Assembly: GCA_019359325.1 (NCBI GenBank)
Contig: JAHHHN010000022.1
Coordinates: 1-64,000 of the forward strand
Direction: 5' to 3'
From: Mojavia pulchra JT2-VF2
GTDB taxonomy: Bacteria; Cyanobacteriota; Cyanobacteriia; Cyanobacteriales; Nostocaceae
Length of the DNA stretch: 64,000 nucleotides
Shown here: positions 54,631 to 64,000 of the stretch, piece after piece
How the letters are laid out: every line of letters begins with the position of its first letter
How positions within the stretch are numbered: the stretch's first letter is position 1
Position numbers and translations under genes: made by a program
The notes under the pieces: generated by a model
Database searches by the model: none
The model's input: the letters and a program-made list of their open reading frames with translations, nothing else
What the model was told of the DNA's origin: nothing

Positions 54631-56355
54631 ATGAATATGCCTGACTTACTCAGCAACTTCCTTTCAACTGCCTTCATTCCCCACGGGCATTGTTACCTTT
54701 GGAGGCCGGGTTTAGTCTGGCTACATTTAATTTCAGATGCATTGACCGCGATCGCTTATTACTCAGTCGCCATAGCAATTGTTTACTTTACAAATGAGCG
54801 CAAAGATCTCCCAGCCAAGACTGTGACACTCCTGGTTGGGTACTTTTTTGTCTTTGCCCTGTGTGGCACCACTCATCTAATGGGAGTAGTTACGCTCTGG
54901 TATCCCATTTATTGGTTTTCAGGACTGTTGAAAGCTTTCAATGCCCTATGGTCATCCTATGCGTTCACCTTTTTATTGATTCCCTTAATTCCAATCGCGA
55001 TCGATGCACCAAGTCCAGCTCAGCTAGCCATCACGAACCAGGAACTGGAAGATAGCCGAAGGCGCATCCAATCGATCAATGCGGAACTGGAGCAACGGGT
55101 ACAGAAACGCACAGCAGAACTGGAAGCATCCAATCGCGTCAAAGAAGAATTGTTAATCCGCGAACAAGTCATCCGATCTGAGGCTGAGGCAGCTAATCGC
55201 GCTAAAGACGAGTTTCTCTCGATTCTCTCTCATGAATTGAGAACACCGCTCAATGCCATCTTAGGATGGTCGCAGATGTTACGGAAACAACATCTGAGCG
55301 AGGATAGAGTAATGCATGCCTTAGAGACGATCGAGCGGAACGCCAGATCTCAAACAAAGATCATCGAAGACATCCTCGATATCTCTCGCATTATCACAGG
55401 CAAGCTACGTCTGCAAGTCCGTCCAGTCAATTTAATTACAGTAATTGAGGCAGCCATTGAGTCTGTGCGACTGGCGGCTGAGGCAAAGTCAATTCGCATT
55501 CAAAGCATTCTTGATTCCTCAGAAAATCCCATCTCTGGTGATGCCGACCGTTTACAGCAAGTCGTTTGGAACCTGCTTTCAAACGCCATCAAATTCACGC
55601 CCAAAGGAGGGCGATTACAGATCCGCTTGGAGAGGGTCAATTCCCATGTCGAAATTACCGTTAGCGATAATGGGCAAGGCATCAGCCCAGATTTTCTACC
55701 CTATGTCTTTGATCGCTTCCGCCAACACGACAGTACTACCACCCGAAGTTATGGTGGACTCGGTTTGGGGTTAGCAATTGTTCGTCAACTAGTTGAATTA
55801 CATGGCGGGACAGTAACTGTGGCAAGTCCAGGAATAGGACAGGGGGCAACCTTTATTGTCAAGCTGCCCATCATGATTATCCATAAACCATCGAGTGAGC
55901 CAGAGGCATTAGACTTGATCGCTGAAGTTGATGGCAGGATTGATGCTCCGCCTACCTTGGAAGGCTTACAAATATTAGTTGTGGAGGACGAGGCAGATTC
56001 GTTGGAATTGCTAAGTACAATTTTGCAAGAGTATGGCGCTAAAGTCATTTGCGCTGCCTCTGTCAGTCAGGCATTGGAAATCATCGAAAACGCGACAGGT
56101 CAAAGCTTAGATGTTTTAGTCAGCGATATTGGGATGCCGAATGAGGATGGTTACTCACTGATTCGGAAACTGCGACAACTTGAAGCACAGCGTGGCGATC
56201 GGATGCCAGCTGTTGCACTAACCGCGTATGCAAGAAGCGACGATCGCAGAAAAGCTTTGTTAGCAGGCTTTCAGATACATCTTACAAAACCCGTAGATGC
56301 AGCGGAGTTAGCGGCTGTGATTGCCAGTCTAACAGGACGAACCGGAAGGTTTTAA
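54631..56355 (+). CDS. Ethylene-receptor-like hybrid histidine kinase
   Basis: 574 residues. The first about 125 residues form three or four membrane helices with the plant ETR1-type ethylene-binding pattern: Asp36 and Tyr43 in LISDALTAIAYYS and the copper ligands Cys78 and His82 in ALCGTTHL. There is no GAF domain; a coiled coil (about 130-190) leads straight to HisKA (FLSILSHELRTPLN), HATPase (NLLSNAIKF, DNGQGI, GGLGLGLAI) and a receiver (ILVVEDEAD, SDIGMP, ALTAYA, TKPVDA). Synechocystis Etr1 with this sensor controls phototaxis and binds ethylene. Here the receiver is on the same chain. Kinase core paralogous to 34978. Confidence 0.9.
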   Translation: MNMPDLLSNFLSTAFIPHGHCYLWRPGLVWLHLISDALTAIAYYSVAIAIVYFTNERKDLPAKTVTLLVGYFFVFALCGTTHLMGVVTLWYPIYWFSGLLKAFNALWSSYAFTFLLIPLIPIAIDAPSPAQLAITNQELEDSRRRIQSINAELEQRVQKRTAELEASNRVKEELLIREQVIRSEAEAANRAKDEFLSILSHELRTPLNAILGWSQMLRKQHLSEDRVMHALETIERNARSQTKIIEDILDISRIITGKLRLQVRPVNLITVIEAAIESVRLAAEAKSIRIQSILDSSENPISGDADRLQQVVWNLLSNAIKFTPKGGRLQIRLERVNSHVEITVSDNGQGISPDFLPYVFDRFRQHDSTTTRSYGGLGLGLAIVRQLVELHGGTVTVASPGIGQGATFIVKLPIMIIHKPSSEPEALDLIAEVDGRIDAPPTLEGLQILVVEDEADSLELLSTILQEYGAKVICAASVSQALEIIENATGQSLDVLVSDIGMPNEDGYSLIRKLRQLEAQRGDRMPAVALTAYARSDDRRKALLAGFQIHLTKPVDAAELAAVIASLTGRTGRF

Positions 56356-56749
56356 TTTGTTCTAATGATAATACCCTTTAGCCCCGACTGAGCAAGAAAG
56401 GTACGCGGTCGAGCCTCGCCAGGGGTAGCCACACTGCAACAGCGGATCATTCTTTTTGCTGGTTCATATCATGTCCGCTTAATTAGTTATTATTCTCGCA
56501 TCTGTGTAAAAACCGCGAAATGCTCTTTCTCCCTGCTCTTTGCTCCCTCCTCCCTGCGGTCTTAATGATAAGTCTTTCACCGGACACGATATCACACATC
56601 TAGCTTTCAGGATATGCATCTATTAAAAGATGGATTGATACACATCTAATATTTACATAAATATGTAATAAGTATCACTCTAAAGGTTGAAGCAAAAGCT
56701 CGCAACTTTAAACATGGTAATAGATAAAATGTTATAGCTTAATTATGGA
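56356..56749. other. Intergenic, 394 bp, mostly repeat
   Basis: It holds the 131-bp inverted element at 56464-56594 and an AT-rich leader of the following response regulator. No gene. Confidence 0.5.
56464..56594. mobile_element. MITE-like element, 131 bp, with TCATATCATGTCCG ends
   Basis: TCATATCATGTCCG (56464-56477) is inverted at 56581-56594 (CGGACACGATATCA, two mismatches). Same family and size as 47641-47772; the right half matches 4254-4310. No coding capacity. Confidence 0.72.
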
Positions 56750-57151
56750 ATGCTTAATCAAGGCGTAAGACCGAACAGTGTTAATAACTATATTTTGATT
56801 TGTGACGATGTTGAAGATAATTGTATTTTCTTTCAAACAATTTTAGAAATGGAAGGTTATACAGTTGAGTTTGTAACGTCTGGAATCGAAGCTCTCAATA
56901 AAATTAAATCTCAAAAGCCAGACTTGTTGCTACTAGATATCATGATGCCTGAAATCAATGGGTATGAAGTAGTTAGACGTGTTCAAAAAGATAAACATTT
57001 ACAAACTCTACCTATTTTGCTAATTACAGCACATCAAGAAGTATTTGCAATGGAATTAAGTGATATAAGCGTTAATGGAATTATTCAAAAACCTGTAGAT
57101 CCTGATGACCTGGTTGAAAGGATTCAAGAGATTTTTGAGGCTGTAGACTAA
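56750..57151 (+). CDS. Single-domain response regulator
   Basis: 133 residues forming one receiver: acidic pair Asp19-Asp20 (ILICDDVED), phospho-acceptor Asp63 (LLLLDIMMPEINGYE), Thr in LLITAHQ and lysine in IQKPVDP. There is no output domain. It ends 5 bp from the end of a second, convergent receiver that shares the ILICDDV start, so the two are probably paralogues. It is likely a partner of the upstream hybrid kinase at 54631 or of a remote kinase. The start region (MLNQGVRPNS) is not conserved-looking. Confidence 0.82.
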   Translation: MLNQGVRPNSVNNYILICDDVEDNCIFFQTILEMEGYTVEFVTSGIEALNKIKSQKPDLLLLDIMMPEINGYEVVRRVQKDKHLQTLPILLITAHQEVFAMELSDISVNGIIQKPVDPDDLVERIQEIFEAVD

Positions 57152-57156
57152 CAGGG

Positions 57157-57507
57157 TTAATCTAAAATTGCTCTAACCTGAGAAATTACAGTATCAATAT
57201 TAATAGGTTTGTGAATAAATCCATCAACTTTTATATCGAGATTAGTAGCATCTATATCCATACCTGTTACTAATAATATAGGGAGAGATTTTAATTTATT
57301 TGACGTTCGGATGTGCTGAACAACTTCAAACCCATCCATTAGAGGCATCATAACATCTATTATTACTAAGTCTGGTAGATTAGAGTTTGTTTCAAGAAAT
57401 TTAAGCACTTCTCTACCAGAATTAACTATTTGAATTTTACAATTATCTGCTAATAGTATTGCTTCTAATAGCAGTGCATCATCAGCAACGTCATCACAAA
57501 TTAATAT
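57157..57507 (-). CDS. Receiver domain protein with no ordinary start codon
   Basis: The minus frame encodes a full receiver, ILICDDVADDALLLEAILL ..., acceptor in LVIIDVMMPLMDGFE, LLVTG and IHKPIN, ending at 57157. The frame is open upstream only to 57534 and has no ATG, GTG or TTG before the receiver; the first usable start is a GTG at 57408, inside the domain. Either it starts at an ATA/ATT codon near 57507, or its start was lost and it is a fresh pseudogene. It is a convergent paralogue of the regulator at 56750. Coordinates give the visible domain. Confidence 0.6.
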   Translation of the reverse strand: MLICDDVADDALLLEAILLADNCKIQIVNSGREVLKFLETNSNLPDLVIIDVMMPLMDGFEVVQHIRTSNKLKSLPILLVTGMDIDATNLDIKVDGFIHKPINIDTVISQVRAILD

Positions 57508-57534
57508 GAGAAAAAATAGCTTTCTATGCGTGAT

Positions 57535-57974
57535 CTACTACACAAAAGAGCTAAAATGTGTAATCCAGCCGCGAAAGTAGAGTACCCATACTGCTAAAAC
57601 AGAATCGGTTCGCTGTCAGGCGTTCTCGTACCCCTATGGGGAAGTAAACTACGCGTAGCGTCTCCGGCAGGAGAAGACTAGGTAGGAAGACGCGGAGATT
57701 GATCTGTTGCAAAATTATAGAAAATTGGTGTAACAACATTTTTTAGCTTCTTACTTAAACTATCTATAACCTCTCGCAACAAAATTACATAATTCGATAG
57801 AGTTTTTTAGTTCAATCTTCCCTACAAGGGTGAATAGACAGACTTTTGCCGTGAAAAAAATCCGTCTGCGGGTGCTAGAAAATTGTCTGAGAGACCAACC
57901 ATGATGCTAGCTGGCGCGATCATTACGCTCATGTCACACTTCGGCACACACATTATCTAACGGGAGGATACTGC
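57535..57974. other. Intergenic, 440 bp, with palindromic repeats and the treZ leader
   Basis: At 57625-57682 there are three small palindromes in a row: CCCCTATGGGG, CTACGCGTAG and TCTCC-GGCA-GGAGA, a dispersed block common in Nostoc genomes. At 57701-57733 is a copy of the repeat end seen at 597-630. The treZ promoter should be in the last 200 bp. Confidence 0.55.
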
Positions 57975-59840
57975 GTGAAAACTGGTGCTCACTACTTGGG
58001 TAACGGAGAGTGCGAATTTATAGTTTGGTCTCCGACCTTAAATAGCGTTGCAGTAGAAATTTTGACCCCACAACAGCAAGTAATTCCGCTCAAACCTCAA
58101 GGAGAGGAATACTGGCAAACAAAAGTGAATGATGTCTATCCAGGCACGCTTTATCGCTACGTCTTGGATGGAGAAAATGCCTTTGCCGATCCAGCATCGC
58201 AGTATCAACCCGAAGGAGTTCATGGGCCGTCTCAAGTTATCGATCACCAGTTCGAGTGGACAGATAACGGGTGGAATGGCATTCCCTTGGAGTCGATGAT
58301 TTTTTATGAACTTCATGTTGGTACATTCACGCCGGAAGGAACCTTCACCGCCATCATTCCCCGTCTAGCGGAACTGAGAGAAGTGGGAATTAACGCAATT
58401 GAGATTATGCCGATCGCTCAGTTTCCCGGAGACACTCATATTGAAGCTAGTTTGGCATACCGTAACTGGGGCTATGACGGCGTTTACCCATTTGCTGTGC
58501 AAAATTCTTATGGTACTCCCGCCGATCTCAAGCAACTAGTGAATGCTTGTCATCAACATGGTATTGCTGTTGTGCTGGATGTGGTCTATAACCACTTTGG
58601 CCCAGAAGGCAACTATATGAGCCAGTTCGCGCCCTACTTTACTAAAACCTATAAGACACCGTGGGGCAACGCGATGAATTTCGATGATGCCCACAGTCAA
58701 GGTGTGCGTAACTATTTCATCCAAAATGCACTGTATTGGTTACGAAATTTCCACATTGATGCATTGCGACTCGATGCTATTCAGGCGATTTACGATCTGG
58801 GAGCCAAGCACTTTTTGTGGGATTTGGCAGAAGCTGTTCATAGCTTTTCCCTTGGGCAGGAAAACGGATGGAAACGCCACTTAATTGCCGAAAGTGACCT
58901 GAATAATCCGCAAATAATTCGTCCCCCAGAATTAGGTGGTTATGGGCTTGATGCTCAGTGGAGTGATGACTTTCACCATTCGTTGCACGCACTTTTGACA
59001 GGCGATCGCCAAGGATATTATCAAGACTTTGGACAATGTGCCCAGCTAGCGAAAGCTTACGAAGATACTTTTGTCTACGATTGGAAGTACGCTCCTCACC
59101 GCCAGAGATTTCATGGCATGTCTTGCCGCGATCGCTCGCCATCGCAGTTTTTGGTATGTATCCAAAATCACGATCAAATCGGCAATCAAATGAAAGGAGA
59201 ACGCCTGACTGAGCGTCTTTCCTTTGAGGGTTTGAAATTAGCCGCTGGTGCTGTGCTGTTGTCGCCTAACTTACCACTGTTGTTCATGGGTGAAGAATAC
59301 GGCGAAACTGCACCGTTCATGTATTTTGTCAGCCACTCCGATGCAGATTTAATTCAAGCTGTTCGCGCCGGACGCAAACAAGAATTTGAAGCATTTCACT
59401 ATGCAGATAATCCACCAGATCCAGAATCAGCAGAAACTTTTTTACGTTGTAAACTTAATTGGCAATTACGTAACGAAGGCCAACACAAAGTTTTACTAGA
59501 TTGGTATCGCCAATTAATTAACTTGCGCCAGACTCATCCTGCACTTTTAAAACTAGACCGCAACTTCATCCAAGCAACTAGCGATGAAGATAAACAATTA
59601 GTCATTGTGCGCCGTTGGTGCGAGTCGAGCGAATTGATATTTGCGATGAATTTTAATAAATCTCCAGTGACAGTAACTCTGCCAATAGAGAGCAATGCTC
59701 ACAAACTATTAGACTCCGCAGATACATCATGGGCCGGGCCTGGTTCCCAAGCACCTGAGCATTTGTCTGTAAAACAAGAACTGCAACTGCAACCCACAAG
59801 TCTCGTGCTGTATGAACTAGAGGCAGAAGGCACAAGCTAG
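57975..59840 (+). CDS. treZ: Malto-oligosyltrehalose trehalohydrolase TreZ
   Basis: 621 residues, starting at GTG 57975 with GGGAGGA nine bases before. An N-terminal beta-sandwich ([21 protein letters not shown]) precedes a GH13 barrel: [13 protein letters not shown], the nucleophile in LRLDAIQAI, the acid in IAESDLN and QNHDQIGNQ. It splits trehalose from the end of maltooligosyl trehalose. With TreY it forms the starch/glycogen-to-trehalose route, used in Nostoc under drying. treY follows 126 bp later behind an STRR. First gene of the operon. Confidence 0.93.
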   Translation: MKTGAHYLGNGECEFIVWSPTLNSVAVEILTPQQQVIPLKPQGEEYWQTKVNDVYPGTLYRYVLDGENAFADPASQYQPEGVHGPSQVIDHQFEWTDNGWNGIPLESMIFYELHVGTFTPEGTFTAIIPRLAELREVGINAIEIMPIAQFPGDTHIEASLAYRNWGYDGVYPFAVQNSYGTPADLKQLVNACHQHGIAVVLDVVYNHFGPEGNYMSQFAPYFTKTYKTPWGNAMNFDDAHSQGVRNYFIQNALYWLRNFHIDALRLDAIQAIYDLGAKHFLWDLAEAVHSFSLGQENGWKRHLIAESDLNNPQIIRPPELGGYGLDAQWSDDFHHSLHALLTGDRQGYYQDFGQCAQLAKAYEDTFVYDWKYAPHRQRFHGMSCRDRSPSQFLVCIQNHDQIGNQMKGERLTERLSFEGLKLAAGAVLLSPNLPLLFMGEEYGETAPFMYFVSHSDADLIQAVRAGRKQEFEAFHYADNPPDPESAETFLRCKLNWQLRNEGQHKVLLDWYRQLINLRQTHPALLKLDRNFIQATSDEDKQLVIVRRWCESSELIFAMNFNKSPVTVTLPIESNAHKLLDSADTSWAGPGSQAPEHLSVKQELQLQPTSLVLYELEAEGTS

Positions 59841-59884
59841 AAGGCAAAAGGCTTTAACAATAAAAGGATTAGGGACTAAGGAAA

Positions 59885-59960
59885 ACCCCCAGTCCCCAAT
59901 CCCCAATACCCAATCCCCAATACCCAATCCCCAATCCCCAGTACCCAATCCCCAATCTTC
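59885..59960. repeat. STRR array directly before treY
   Basis: CCCCAGT, CCCCAAT and ACCCAAT heptamers in a row, ending six bases before the treY ATG, so they replace the usual ribosome-binding region. Confidence 0.88.
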
Positions 59961-59966
59961 AATCCC

Positions 59967-62759
59967 ATGCGAGTTCCCAAGGCAACTTATCGAATTCAAT
60001 TTACATCTCAGTTTGGCTTTGAAAACGCTAAAGCGATCGCAGCTTATTTGGCAGATCTGGGCATTTCTGATCTGTATGCTTCTCCCATTTTTAAAGCACG
60101 ATCTGGGAGTACGCATGGCTACGATGTAGTAGATGCTGCTCAACTAAATCCAGAATTGGGAAGTGCTGAGTCCTTTGAGGCATTAGTGAGCGAACTACAA
60201 AGCCTTGGTATGGGCTGGTTGCAAGATATTGTGCCCAATCACATGGCTTATAGTAGCGAAAACCCTTACTTAATGGATGTGTTAGAACATGGCCCAGATT
60301 CTAGTTATACCGACTACTTCGATTTGTGTTGGAATGCTCCCTTTGGCGATCGCCAAGAACGAATTTTAGCTCCCTTACTGGGAGACTTCTACGGTGTATC
60401 CCTAGAAAAAGGAGACATCCAGCTGCAATATGAACAAAACGGTTTAACCGTCAACTATTACAGCCTAAAATTACCCCTGAGATTAGAGTCTTACACCAAA
60501 TTTCTAACTCACAATTTGGGCAAACTCACCCGCACACTGGGACGCAACCATCCCGATTTCATTAAGCTATTGGGTATTCTCTACATTCTCAAAAGTGTGC
60601 CCTCAGAGGTTGCTGGCAAACAGCGACAAGACCAAATCGCCTTTATTAAAGGTTTGGTATGGGAACTTTACACCACAAACGATACTATTCGTGAGTTTAT
60701 TGACGAGAACCTCAAAACTTTCAATGGAGAAGTAGGTAATCCTGATAGCTTTAATTTGCTAGATGACATACTGAACGATCAATTTTACCGTCTCGCCTTT
60801 TGGAAAGTTGGGGCGGAAGAAATGAATTACCGCCGTTTTTTCACTGTTAACGAACTTATTTCTGTAAAAGTTGAAGAACTGCGAGTATTTAATAACACTC
60901 ATAGCTTAATTCAAAAACTGGTAGAAGAAGGCAAATTTACTGGTTTAAGAATTGACCATATTGATGGGCTGTACAACCCAACACAGTATCTGGAACGCCT
61001 CCATGAAAAGTTGGGAGATGTTTACATCACAGTTGAAAAAATCTTAGAACTCACCGAAGATTTACCGGAAAATTGGGAAATTGCAGGTACGTCGGGATAT
61101 GACTTTTTAAACTATATAAATGGTGTATTCTGCCAATCGGAAAATGAGTCGCGGTTCGATAAAATTTACCATAATTTTGTAAACTCGAAAGTAAATTATG
61201 CGTCCCTTGTCAATGCCAATAAGCACCTCATCCTCGAAAAGAACTTAGCGGGTGACATTGATAATCTGGCTATCTTATTAAAGAATATTTCCAGCAAATA
61301 CCGCTATGGCAATGACTTTACAGTTAATGGACTCAAACGGGCGATCGCGGAAATTTTAACTCTGTTTCCGATTTATCGTACCTACATTACCCCCGATGGC
61401 ATTCACGATAGCGATCGCGTTTACATTCAAGAAGTAATTCGCCAAGCTAAGGAACAAGTACCTCTGTTGCAGCATGAAATGGACTTTATTGAAAAGCTCA
61501 TGCTGTTAGAGTTTGATGACTCTCTCACTCAGACAGAACGGGAACAGTGGCTATATTTTGTCCTGCGGATGCAGCAATACACTGGCCCGCTGATGGCAAA
61601 AGGCGTAGAAGATACTACGTTATATGCTTACAATCGGTTGCTGTCGCTCAATGAAGTAGGCGGAAATCCTAGTCATTTTGGCATCTCTTTAGCCGACTTC
61701 CACGCTTTTAACCATAAGCACCAAATCCATTGGCCCCATACAATGAATACCACCGCGACTCACGATACCAAGCGCGGTGAAGATGTGCGCGCCCGGTTAA
61801 ATGTGTTATCGGAGATTCCAGAAGAATGGGATCAACAGGTAAACACTTGGAGTAGCTTGAATCAAGGGCACAAAACCGAGCGCAATGGATTAGCGATGCC
61901 CGATCGCAACGATGAATATTTTCTCTATCAAACGTTAGTCGGGGCGTTTCCTTTTGCCGAACACGAACACGCATCCTTTGTGGAACGGGTGAAGGAATAC
62001 ATCATTAAATCAATTCGAGAAGCGAAAGTTCATACAGCATGGTTGCGCCCTGATAGTGAGTATGAAGACGCTTGTACTTCGTTTGTGGAAAAAGTATTAA
62101 ACCCGTCCATTTCCAGGCAATTTATTGAAGCTTTTCGCGTTTTTCAGGAGCGAATTGCGGACTATGGCATATTTAATTCCCTGTCCCAAACTTTACTAAA
62201 AATTGCTGCACCTGGTGTACCCGACTTTTATCAAGGAACTGAACTTTGGGAACTCAGCCTAGTCGATCCAGACAACCGCCGCCCTGTAGATTTTGAGCAG
62301 CGACGTGCTTACTTAAGTACGATCAAAGAACAAAGCAAAACTGACATTCTGGGCTTGATTCAAAAGTTACTTAATCACAAAATCGATGGCAGAATCAAAC
62401 TGTTTTTGACAACCCAAGCACTCAAAGCCAGAACAGATTATCTCTCTCTATTCCAAGATGGTGATTATCTGCCATTAGAAATTCAGGGAACCCACGCCGA
62501 TCACATCATCGCCTTTGCCAGACAGCAGGGAAATCAAACAGCGATCGCGATCGCCCCTCGTTTGTTAACTCGTCTCATCCAGCCAGGAGAATATCCTTTA
62601 GGCGAGTCCGTGTGGCAAGATACGCACCTACAATTACCTCAAGGAACTTCCTCAAGCTGGAAAAATCTTCTGACTCAGCAAACCGTAGAAGCGACAGGAA
62701 CGTTACCTATTGGTGCAGCCCTAGCTCATTTTCCAGTTGCTTTGTTAGTAAGCGAGTGA
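59967..62759 (+). CDS. treY: Maltooligosyl trehalose synthase TreY
   Basis: 930 residues, the usual length. A GH13 barrel with the start [30 protein letters not shown], the nucleophile in [13 protein letters not shown], the acid in [15 protein letters not shown], the GTSGYDFLN loop and [15 protein letters not shown]. It turns the reducing end of a glucan chain into trehalose linkage, the substrate of TreZ. The ATG at 59967 is fixed by the family start, yet it is directly preceded by STRR with no Shine-Dalgarno; translation may be coupled or start by another route. treH follows 176 bp downstream. Confidence 0.93.
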   Translation: MRVPKATYRIQFTSQFGFENAKAIAAYLADLGISDLYASPIFKARSGSTHGYDVVDAAQLNPELGSAESFEALVSELQSLGMGWLQDIVPNHMAYSSENPYLMDVLEHGPDSSYTDYFDLCWNAPFGDRQERILAPLLGDFYGVSLEKGDIQLQYEQNGLTVNYYSLKLPLRLESYTKFLTHNLGKLTRTLGRNHPDFIKLLGILYILKSVPSEVAGKQRQDQIAFIKGLVWELYTTNDTIREFIDENLKTFNGEVGNPDSFNLLDDILNDQFYRLAFWKVGAEEMNYRRFFTVNELISVKVEELRVFNNTHSLIQKLVEEGKFTGLRIDHIDGLYNPTQYLERLHEKLGDVYITVEKILELTEDLPENWEIAGTSGYDFLNYINGVFCQSENESRFDKIYHNFVNSKVNYASLVNANKHLILEKNLAGDIDNLAILLKNISSKYRYGNDFTVNGLKRAIAEILTLFPIYRTYITPDGIHDSDRVYIQEVIRQAKEQVPLLQHEMDFIEKLMLLEFDDSLTQTEREQWLYFVLRMQQYTGPLMAKGVEDTTLYAYNRLLSLNEVGGNPSHFGISLADFHAFNHKHQIHWPHTMNTTATHDTKRGEDVRARLNVLSEIPEEWDQQVNTWSSLNQGHKTERNGLAMPDRNDEYFLYQTLVGAFPFAEHEHASFVERVKEYIIKSIREAKVHTAWLRPDSEYEDACTSFVEKVLNPSISRQFIEAFRVFQERIADYGIFNSLSQTLLKIAAPGVPDFYQGTELWELSLVDPDNRRPVDFEQRRAYLSTIKEQSKTDILGLIQKLLNHKIDGRIKLFLTTQALKARTDYLSLFQDGDYLPLEIQGTHADHIIAFARQQGNQTAIAIAPRLLTRLIQPGEYPLGESVWQDTHLQLPQGTSSSWKNLLTQQTVEATGTLPIGAALAHFPVALLVSE

Positions 62760-62804
62760 TGATTGATCAGTGCTGAGTGCTGAGTACTCAGTAAAAATAT
62801 TAAT

Positions 62805-62877
62805 CCCCAGTTCCAGTCCCCAGTCCCCAATCCCCAATCCCCAGTCCCCAGTCCCCAATGCCCTATACCCAATCCCT
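62805..62877. repeat. STRR array between treY and treH
   Basis: CCCCAGT, CCCCAAT and related heptamers, ending about 58 bp before the treH start. Same class as 59885-59960 and 45449-45630. Confidence 0.85.
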
Positions 62878-62935
62878 AGTGCTGAGAAAGAAATAAAATC
62901 AGCACTCTTTTGATAACGATAATAAATTGCTAATT

Positions 62936-64000
62936 ATGACTACTGAATTTTCTACCCAATCGGCATTTACTAAAACACAGATTGACGCCGTGCGGGACTA
63001 TATCAAAAAAACGTGGAAAACACTAACGCGATCGCACGAACATTTATTGGAGTCCGCACAGGATGCCAAGCTAGACCATCAAGTAGAAACTCCCTGGATT
63101 ATCTACATTTCGCCTAGAGAAGACTGCCCCAATATTCAGTCGGTGTTGGAGCGATCGCTATCTGCGGAGGATGTAAGTAGGATAGCAATTCGCACTTTGC
63201 CGCCCGAAGCCGAAGCGATTCGAGAGCATGGTTTGCTGTACCTGCCTGGGTCTTACGTTGTGCCCGGTGGACGTTTTAATGAATTGTACGGTTGGGACAG
63301 TTATTTTATCTTGCTGGGGTTGTTGCGAGATGGGGAATTGGATCTGGCACAAAGTCAAGTTGATCAGTTGCTTTATCAAGTGCAGCATTACGGCACGATC
63401 CTCAATGCCAACCGAACTTATATGCTGTCGCGATCGCAACCCCCAGTCCTCAGCCTGATGGTTTTGGCACTGTTCCAGCATACCCAGGATGAAGAGTGGC
63501 TACGGTCAACTGTACCTTTGTTAGAGCAGTTTTATTATTACTGGGTAGTACCGCCCCACCTTAACCCAGCCACAGGCTTATCCCGATACTATGCTTTAGG
63601 AGAAGGGCCAGCACCGGAAGTAGTATTTTCTGAACGGGATGAGGAGGGAAGAAGCCACTACGATCGCGTCAAGCAATACTATCAAAGGTTTGAAATTGAA
63701 GATTATGATGTCAGCCTTTACTACAACCGCGATCGGGATGAATTGACTAATCTGTTTTACAAAGGCGATCGCACGATGCGCGAGTCCGGCTTTGATATCA
63801 CTAACCGCTTTGGCCCTTTCAGTATTGATATTATTCACTACGCGCCCGTGTGCCTCAACAGTTTGCTCTATCAAATGGAGCAAGATTTAGCACAAATTAA
63901 CGATATTTTTGGGAACCAAGAACTAGCCAAGCAATGGCGCGATCGGGCAAAAGTCCGCCGCGATCGCATTGATCAGTGTCTCTGGGATGAGGAACAAGGG
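62936..64000 (+). CDS. treH: Trehalase TreH (GH37), 5' part, cut by the window end
   Basis: ATG 62936 opens a frame of 355 codons still open at 64000. The trehalase signature PGGRFNELYGWDSYF is at about residues 110-124, followed by the helical barrel parts LLYQVQHYGTILNANRTYML and ESGFDITNRFG. It splits trehalose into two glucoses and so sets the level made by TreY/TreZ; the gene order treZ-treY-treH is that of Nostoc and Anabaena. The family length of about 500 residues means roughly a third is beyond the edge. No signal peptide, so cytoplasmic. Confidence 0.9.
   Translation, partial: MTTEFSTQSAFTKTQIDAVRDYIKKTWKTLTRSHEHLLESAQDAKLDHQVETPWIIYISPREDCPNIQSVLERSLSAEDVSRIAIRTLPPEAEAIREHGLLYLPGSYVVPGGRFNELYGWDSYFILLGLLRDGELDLAQSQVDQLLYQVQHYGTILNANRTYMLSRSQPPVLSLMVLALFQHTQDEEWLRSTVPLLEQFYYYWVVPPHLNPATGLSRYYALGEGPAPEVVFSERDEEGRSHYDRVKQYYQRFEIEDYDVSLYYNRDRDELTNLFYKGDRTMRESGFDITNRFGPFSIDIIHYAPVCLNSLLYQMEQDLAQINDIFGNQELAKQWRDRAKVRRDRIDQCLWDEEQG

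Noticed and set aside
1-64000. tRNA, rRNA, tmRNA, riboswitch or prophage
   Set aside because: I looked in all larger gaps for cloverleaf-like arms, CCA ends and phage-type gene runs and found none; a covariance-model scan would be needed to exclude small RNAs.

Overview
This window looks like chromosome of a filamentous, heterocyst-type cyanobacterium close to Nostoc. The reasons are: very frequent GCGATCGC (HIP1) octamers; short heptameric repeats (STRR, GGGGATT and AATTCGT types) between genes; a photosystem II PsbQ lipoprotein and the cyanobacterial-type protoporphyrinogen oxidase HemJ; an ethylene-receptor-like kinase; and a complete hmp locus, which in Nostoc punctiforme controls hormogonium gliding and pili. 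No rRNA, tRNA, CRISPR array, complete IS element or prophage was seen.

Layout. 1-0.4 kb: a 42-bp tandem repeat running off the left edge. 0.6-8.7 kb: housekeeping and hypothetical genes (PsbQ, a ThiO-like FAD oxidase, an alpha/beta hydrolase lacking its nucleophile, an MFS transporter, HemJ, a zinc-ribbon protein, small membrane or secreted proteins). 8.9-15.1 kb: a fused M16 peptidase, a decayed toxin-antitoxin area and a prolyl oligopeptidase. 15.1-28.5 kb: the hmp locus, hmpA-B-C-D-E on the minus strand (PATAN-receiver, CheY, CheW, methyl-accepting protein, CheA hybrid) with hmpF divergent. 28.8-34.8 kb: LtrA, a peroxiredoxin-like protein and an 843-residue fusion of a cyclic-nucleotide-type sensor, a degenerate NtrC-type AAA+ domain and a membrane polyferredoxin. 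35-38.7 kb: a PAS hybrid kinase, an IS701-type transposase remnant and a frameshifted RsbRD-type kinase. 38.8-47 kb: MFS, rubrerythrin, SDR and an RND efflux pair. 48-54 kb: pirin, Dps, aldo/keto reductase, AraC regulator, DCC thioredoxin-like protein and a HigA-like antitoxin split by a MITE. 54.6-57.5 kb: ethylene-receptor hybrid kinase and two convergent response regulators. 58-64 kb: treZ-treY-treH, trehalose synthesis and breakdown, with treH cut by the right edge.

How the genes work together. The Hmp proteins form one chemosensory pathway: HmpD senses, HmpC couples, HmpE phosphorylates, HmpB and HmpA receive, and HmpF acts at the pilus. TreY and TreZ make trehalose from the ends of glucan chains and TreH removes it, a drought and salt response in Nostoc. 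Peroxiredoxin, rubrerythrin, Dps, pirin and the polyferredoxin fusion suggest much redox and peroxide handling.

The least ordinary items are the 843-residue fusion with its two same-strand downstream genes and a divergent 31-residue membrane peptide, STRR arrays that abut start codons with no Shine-Dalgarno, three MITE-like elements sharing one core inside different ends, and several newly broken genes (antitoxin, toxin, kinase, Rpn nuclease, transposase).
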